DNA of 44,989 nucleotides, taken from positions 1 through 44,989 of the forward strand of contig CAMWQN010000005.1 in assembly GCA_947176385.1 (NCBI GenBank), read 5' to 3'. A program made the position numbers and the translations under genes. Positions 41,829-44,989 of this stretch are shown one piece after another. Each line of letters starts with the position of its first letter. The stretch's first letter is position 1. The notes below the pieces were generated by a model that was not told the DNA's origin, ran no database searches, and saw only the letters and a list, made by a program, of their open reading frames with translations. Origin of the DNA: an uncultured Rickettsiales bacterium. GTDB taxonomy: Bacteria; Pseudomonadota; Alphaproteobacteria; Rs-D84.

Positions 41829-41856
41829 TTGACAAATTATAAAATATGTATATAAA
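41829..41856 (+). promoter_or_regulatory. era promoter
   Basis: TTGACA (41829-41834), 16-nt spacer, TATAAA (41851-41856). A second extended -10, TGCTATTGT (41891-41899), lies 6 nt before ATG 41906 and could give a leaderless transcript. Confidence 0.6.
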
Positions 41857-41905
41857 AAAGCAAGATTTTAATTCACTTTTAATTTTAGTGTGCTATTGTT
41901 GGCGT

Positions 41906-42799
41906 ATGACACAGACATATTCAGGCTTTATAGCAATTATTGGACCGACAAATGCCGGGAAAAGTACGTTAATGAACCAAATCATGGGACGCAAGGTTTC
42001 AATCGTCTCGCACAAGGTGCAGACGACACGAACCCGTCTGCGGGCTGTTAAAATGGTTGGCGACCGCCAGTTGATATTTGTTGATACGCCCGGGGTATTT
42101 AACCCAAAGCGCAGATTGGACCGTGCGATGGTTGGTGCGGCAATGGACGCATTGGGGGATGCGGATGCGGTGCTGTTGATTATTGACGCACAAAAGGGGG
42201 TAACGGAAACGGTCCGTCGATTAGTGGAAAGAATCGCAGATCGTCCGAACCTGTTCGTCGCATTGAACAAGGCAGACGCTGTACGCAAGCAAGACCTGTT
42301 ACCAATTGCCGCAGAAATTGCAAGCATGGCACCATGGCGTGAAATATTTATGATTTCGGCATTAAAGGATGATGGGATAAAACAGATGTTGGATTCCCTT
42401 GCTGCGGTTATGCCGGCAGGACCATACTTATTTGATACAGTTGACGCCCCCGACGTGCCGGATATGCTGTATTTATCGGAATTAACCCGTGAAAAAATAT
42501 ATAAGTATATTCACCAAGAATTGCCATATCACATAAATGTAGTAACAGAAAAAGTTGATGTTGATGACGAAGGTGTCTTGGACATATATCAAAAAATCGT
42601 TGTTCAAAACGATGCACATAAAAAAATTGTTATTGGTCGTGGTGGTGCGCAATTACAGAAAATCGGCACTGCCGCCCGTCATGATATCCAAGACCAATGG
42701 GGTGTAAACGCGCGCCTGCACCTGTTTGTACGTGTTGAACCAGACTGGGAAAACAAAGCCGAAAACTACACAGACCAAGGCTTGGAATTTAAAAAGTAA
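41906..42799 (+). CDS. era: GTPase Era
   Basis: 297 aa. GTPase needed for 16S rRNA/30S maturation. G1 GPTNAGKSTLMN, G2 around KVQTTRTRLRAVK, G3 DTPG, G4 NKAD and a C-terminal KH domain (KKIVIGRGGAQLQKIG). ATG 41906 is chosen because it aligns with the usual N-terminus (SGFIAIIGPTNAGK); the track start lies inside the promoter. First gene of an apparent operon with four small paralogs and queA. Confidence 0.96.
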   Translation: MTQTYSGFIAIIGPTNAGKSTLMNQIMGRKVSIVSHKVQTTRTRLRAVKMVGDRQLIFVDTPGVFNPKRRLDRAMVGAAMDALGDADAVLLIIDAQKGVTETVRRLVERIADRPNLFVALNKADAVRKQDLLPIAAEIASMAPWREIFMISALKDDGIKQMLDSLAAVMPAGPYLFDTVDAPDVPDMLYLSELTREKIYKYIHQELPYHINVVTEKVDVDDEGVLDIYQKIVVQNDAHKKIVIGRGGAQLQKIGTAARHDIQDQWGVNARLHLFVRVEPDWENKAENYTDQGLEFKK

Positions 42800-42810
42800 A
42801 GGTAAATAAA

Positions 42811-43245
42811 ATGGCAAAAAAGAATAATTTGCGTGTTTTTGGATTACAACTGATTTTGGTAATGCCTGTGGCAATTTTTGGTATGTTGGCGGCAAAATGT
42901 ATGGGTGATAATGCCACTGAACAATATATCGTGTCTGACAAGGGCGCAAACAAGATTGAATACTATTCAATCCAGAATTCTAATGATATGCATGTCATGA
43001 CATTTGATGGCGATACGATTTTCAAAAATGGTGGATGGTATCCATATGTCAATATCGGCGACACAATTGTCGGCAATGCACGTTTTATGAACGAACCTGT
43101 GAATAAATCATGGTATTATGCGTCCCTGCGTTCACCGACACCTGTTACCGCAATACGATATGTAAATGGACGTGAACTGACCGCAGCGCGCGATATGGCG
43201 CGTCGTGATAGCATTATGCGTGAAATAAACAATCGCCAGAAATAA
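42811..43245 (+). CDS. Tandem paralog 1, membrane-anchored small protein
   Basis: 144 aa. N-terminal membrane/signal helix (LQLILVMPVAIFGMLAAKC), then a small domain with the motif set shared by four neighbours: YIVSDKGANKIEYYS, HVMTFDGDT, YPYVNIGDTIVG, and a C-terminal ARRDSIMREINNR. The cysteine after the helix (AKC) is not a clear lipobox. 11 nt after era with AAAGGT. Unknown function; presumably periplasmic. Confidence 0.8.
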   Translation: MAKKNNLRVFGLQLILVMPVAIFGMLAAKCMGDNATEQYIVSDKGANKIEYYSIQNSNDMHVMTFDGDTIFKNGGWYPYVNIGDTIVGNARFMNEPVNKSWYYASLRSPTPVTAIRYVNGRELTAARDMARRDSIMREINNRQK

Positions 43246-43270
43246 TGTGTAAAACATTCAGGAACAAAAT

Positions 43271-43663
43271 ATGACATGGAAAAAATTATACCGAAATGCT
43301 TTTGCGCCATGGATTATTGTTTTTGGCGGTGCGTTTCTAATGGCATATGTGTTCCGTGGTCCTGGTGGGCGTTATATTGTGATAAAGAAAGAAGAAAATA
43401 AAATCTTGTATTATCCCGTAAATAATCCAAATTTTTTATATGTCATGACATTTGATAACGATACGTCATCAGCAGGATTTTATAACTATATAAATGTTGG
43501 CGATACTATAACAGGTGCTGCGCGTCGGCTTTGTAACAGGGAATCCACATCCCCGGTAACGGATTACGCCATTGAAACAGTAAATGGAAAAACTTTGCCG
43601 GAATTACGCGAAATCGCACGTCGTGACAGTATGTTGCATGACATGGCAATTCATCATAGATAA
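43271..43663 (+). CDS. Tandem paralog 2, membrane-anchored small protein
   Basis: 130 aa. Membrane helix FAPWIIVFGGAFLMAYVF, then YIVIKKEENKILYYP, YVMTFDNDT, YNYINVGDTITG and ARRDSMLHDMAIHHR. The order and spacing of motifs equal those of paralog 1. Ribosome binding site CAGGAACAAAAT. No catalytic residues are evident. Confidence 0.8.
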   Translation: MTWKKLYRNAFAPWIIVFGGAFLMAYVFRGPGGRYIVIKKEENKILYYPVNNPNFLYVMTFDNDTSSAGFYNYINVGDTITGAARRLCNRESTSPVTDYAIETVNGKTLPELREIARRDSMLHDMAIHHR

Positions 43664-43676
43664 AAGGATAATCAGA

Positions 43677-44096
43677 ATGAAACTAACAGATTTTCAAACA
43701 GGTATGTTATGTACAGCATTATTTGCGGCAATCGCATTTGGTGGCATGTATTTAATAGAAGGACCCGAATGCGAATACGTTATCACAGATAAACAAGACG
43801 GTAAAATAATATACCGTGATTTGAATGCTAATAATACGCATGTAATGAATTTTAATGCAGATACGGCAGGTATTGGATTTGATGTATATTCACATGTAAA
43901 TGTTGGAGATACAATTGCTGGACATGGGCGTACAATGCAAAAGCCTGTGGCGAATCCTTGGTTTTATCGTGACGGTAAACCGAATGTAAAAACCAGCGTG
44001 GTTCGCACAATTAACGGTACTGATATCCGTGCAATACAGTTGCGTGCACGTGCCGCGGCATATGCCCAGAAAATGCGTTCTGGGAAAAACAGATAA
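43677..44096 (+). CDS. Tandem paralog 3, membrane-anchored small protein
   Basis: 139 aa. Membrane helix MLCTALFAAIAFGGMYLIEG, then YVITDKQDGKIIYRDL, HVMNFNADT and YSHVNVGDTIAGHG. The C-terminal part is longer and ends in AYAQKMRSGKNR. I start at ATG 43677 (AAAAGGATAATCAG upstream) and not 43584, which would overlap paralog 2. Confidence 0.8.
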   Translation: MKLTDFQTGMLCTALFAAIAFGGMYLIEGPECEYVITDKQDGKIIYRDLNANNTHVMNFNADTAGIGFDVYSHVNVGDTIAGHGRTMQKPVANPWFYRDGKPNVKTSVVRTINGTDIRAIQLRARAAAYAQKMRSGKNR

Positions 44097-44108
44097 GGAT
44101 GGTATAAA

Positions 44109-44498
44109 ATGAAACACATATCATATAAAAAAATAGTTCCTTTTGTGTTCGGGGCTGGGATGCTGGCGGGATGTGCCACATCACGTGATGGTGGACTGGC
44201 GCACTATGTTGTGACAGACAAGGCAAATAATACCATTGTGTTTACAGAAAGTGTTGGGTGCAAAACACGGCGTGTCATGACATTCGACAGTACAGAAATG
44301 GAATATTATAACAGCATTTATGTCGGCGATACGATTGGATGTCGGCGTCCATTTTCTGATACACAACTGGTCGTCGGGGCGCGCAACGCAGATATTCGCT
44401 TGATCAGTCGTGGGGATATATTGCGCATGTATGAATTGCAACAGCAGACTGCATTACGTGACAGTTTGATTAATAACATGAAAATAAAGCATAAATAA
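44109..44498 (+). CDS. Tandem paralog 4, lipoprotein
   Basis: 129 aa. N-terminal signal KIVPFVFGAGMLAGC with a clear lipobox LAGC, so this copy is a lipoprotein, unlike the other three. Then YVVTDKANNTIVFTE, RVMTFDSTE, YNSIYVGDTIGC and a C-terminal ALRDSLINNMKIKHK. Same domain, different anchoring. Ribosome binding site AAGGATGG. One nucleotide separates it from queA. Confidence 0.82.
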   Translation: MKHISYKKIVPFVFGAGMLAGCATSRDGGLAHYVVTDKANNTIVFTESVGCKTRRVMTFDSTEMEYYNSIYVGDTIGCRRPFSDTQLVVGARNADIRLISRGDILRMYELQQQTALRDSLINNMKIKHK

Positions 44499-44499
44499 A

Positions 44500-44989
44500 A
44501 TGATAAATACATCACTGCATACATCTGATTTTGATTTTGAATTGCCTGCCGAACTGATTGCGTCGCACCCACTGGCGCAACGTGATGCGTCGCGCATGTT
44601 GGTTGTGGATAAATCTGGGACATCTGATAAACATATACGTGATTTCTTGGATTATCTGCGCCCAGGTGATGTTGTGGTATTTAATAATTCACGTGTTATC
44701 CCGGCACGTTTTATGGCAAATGGCAAGCATGAAATAACCCTGCATACATGTATGTCTGATGATAATAAAATATGGTGGGGATTGTGTCGTAAATTCACAA
44801 AGATGCACATTGGCGATATATTGACGCTGGATGATGGAACCCAGATTAAAATCTTATCCAAGAATATGGACAGTGGTTTGAAAATTGAATTCTTGTGCGA
44901 TGATGTGTTTGGGGTATTGGACCGGGTTGGTAAAATGCCATTGCCACCATATATGAAGCGTGAAGAAGAAATCGACGACCGTGAACGTT
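44500..44989 (+). CDS. queA: tRNA preQ1 ribosyltransferase-isomerase QueA (partial)
   Basis: The first 163 codons of queA, cut by the window end and thus missing from the ORF track. SDFDFELPAELIASHPLAQRDASRML, then FLDYLRPGDVVVFNNSRVIPAR (fragment VVFNNSRVIPAR) and the late LPLPPYMKR. QueA forms epoxyqueuosine at tRNA position 34 using SAM. ATG 44500 is 1 nt after the stop of paralog 4 and has no clear ribosome binding site, so translation is probably coupled. Confidence 0.95.
   Translation, partial: MINTSLHTSDFDFELPAELIASHPLAQRDASRMLVVDKSGTSDKHIRDFLDYLRPGDVVVFNNSRVIPARFMANGKHEITLHTCMSDDNKIWWGLCRKFTKMHIGDILTLDDGTQIKILSKNMDSGLKIEFLCDDVFGVLDRVGKMPLPPYMKREEEIDDRER

Overview
The window looks like the chromosome of a small-genome, host-associated (probably gut) alphaproteobacterium. 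The reasons are a Gram-negative envelope set (BamD, MurJ, RlpA, M23 peptidases, several outer-membrane beta-barrels), a groESL promoter of the CTTG-N18-CTATAT type known for alphaproteobacterial RpoH, and many promoters whose -10 box lies only 6-7 nt before the start codon (leaderless mRNAs). An RF32/Enterousia-like lineage is my guess; nothing in the sequence proves it. Bases 7-72 are not genomic: they match the Illumina Nextera P7/i7 adapter with errors, so the natural sequence starts at about 73 and the contig end is an assembly artefact.

Layout. 73-3432 is an accessory defence block: an XRE helix-turn-helix gene overlapping a retron-type reverse transcriptase (the msr-msd RNA would lie off the contig), a hypothetical gene, and a DUF262-HNH nuclease. 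tRNA-Asn closes it. 4150-13915 holds core genes: fabI, ligA (leaderless), a repressor-like HTH gene, beta-barrel proteins, a class A PBP and an MsbA-like ABC transporter. 13963-15024 is a long structured leader driving a secreted cysteine-rich protein. 15049-18552 has comM, lepB, rnc and secG. 18583-23484 has two small XRE regulators, small membrane proteins, a lipoprotein hydrolase, prmC and an M23 peptidase. 23717-30511 has a metallo-beta-lactamase-fold hydrolase, ftsH, tilS, a LOG protein, DUF167, HIT and groESL. tRNA-Arg at 31257 is followed by an imperfect copy of its own 3' end and an AT-rich islet with two PD-(D/E)XK-type nuclease genes. 33141-41809 returns to core genes (tdk, htpX, beta-barrel, M23, Smr, bamD, murJ, rlpA, an XRE gene, dCMP deaminase). 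The window ends with an apparent operon: era, four tandem paralogous small membrane/lipoproteins, and queA (cut by the window end).

The most novel observation is a family of structured RNA leaders present four times: copies A (18982-19150, -), B (23513-23670, -), C (41038-41191, -) and D (13998-14212, +). Each has its own promoter, two 5' hairpins, a CTCC../..GGAGG hairpin, two further hairpins (the first with a 15-nt loop that is nearly invariant in A-C), a CCTCC strand that can pair with the GGAGG, and a terminator hairpin with a U-tract just before the ribosome binding site of the gene. Stems change sequence but keep pairing, and several pairs that would be A-C mismatches on one strand are G-U on the other; this places the RNA on the sense strand of the downstream gene. 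Three copies precede small XRE regulators and one precedes the secreted cysteine-rich protein. The layout is that of a riboswitch or attenuator with two exclusive pairings. I do not recognise it as a known family.
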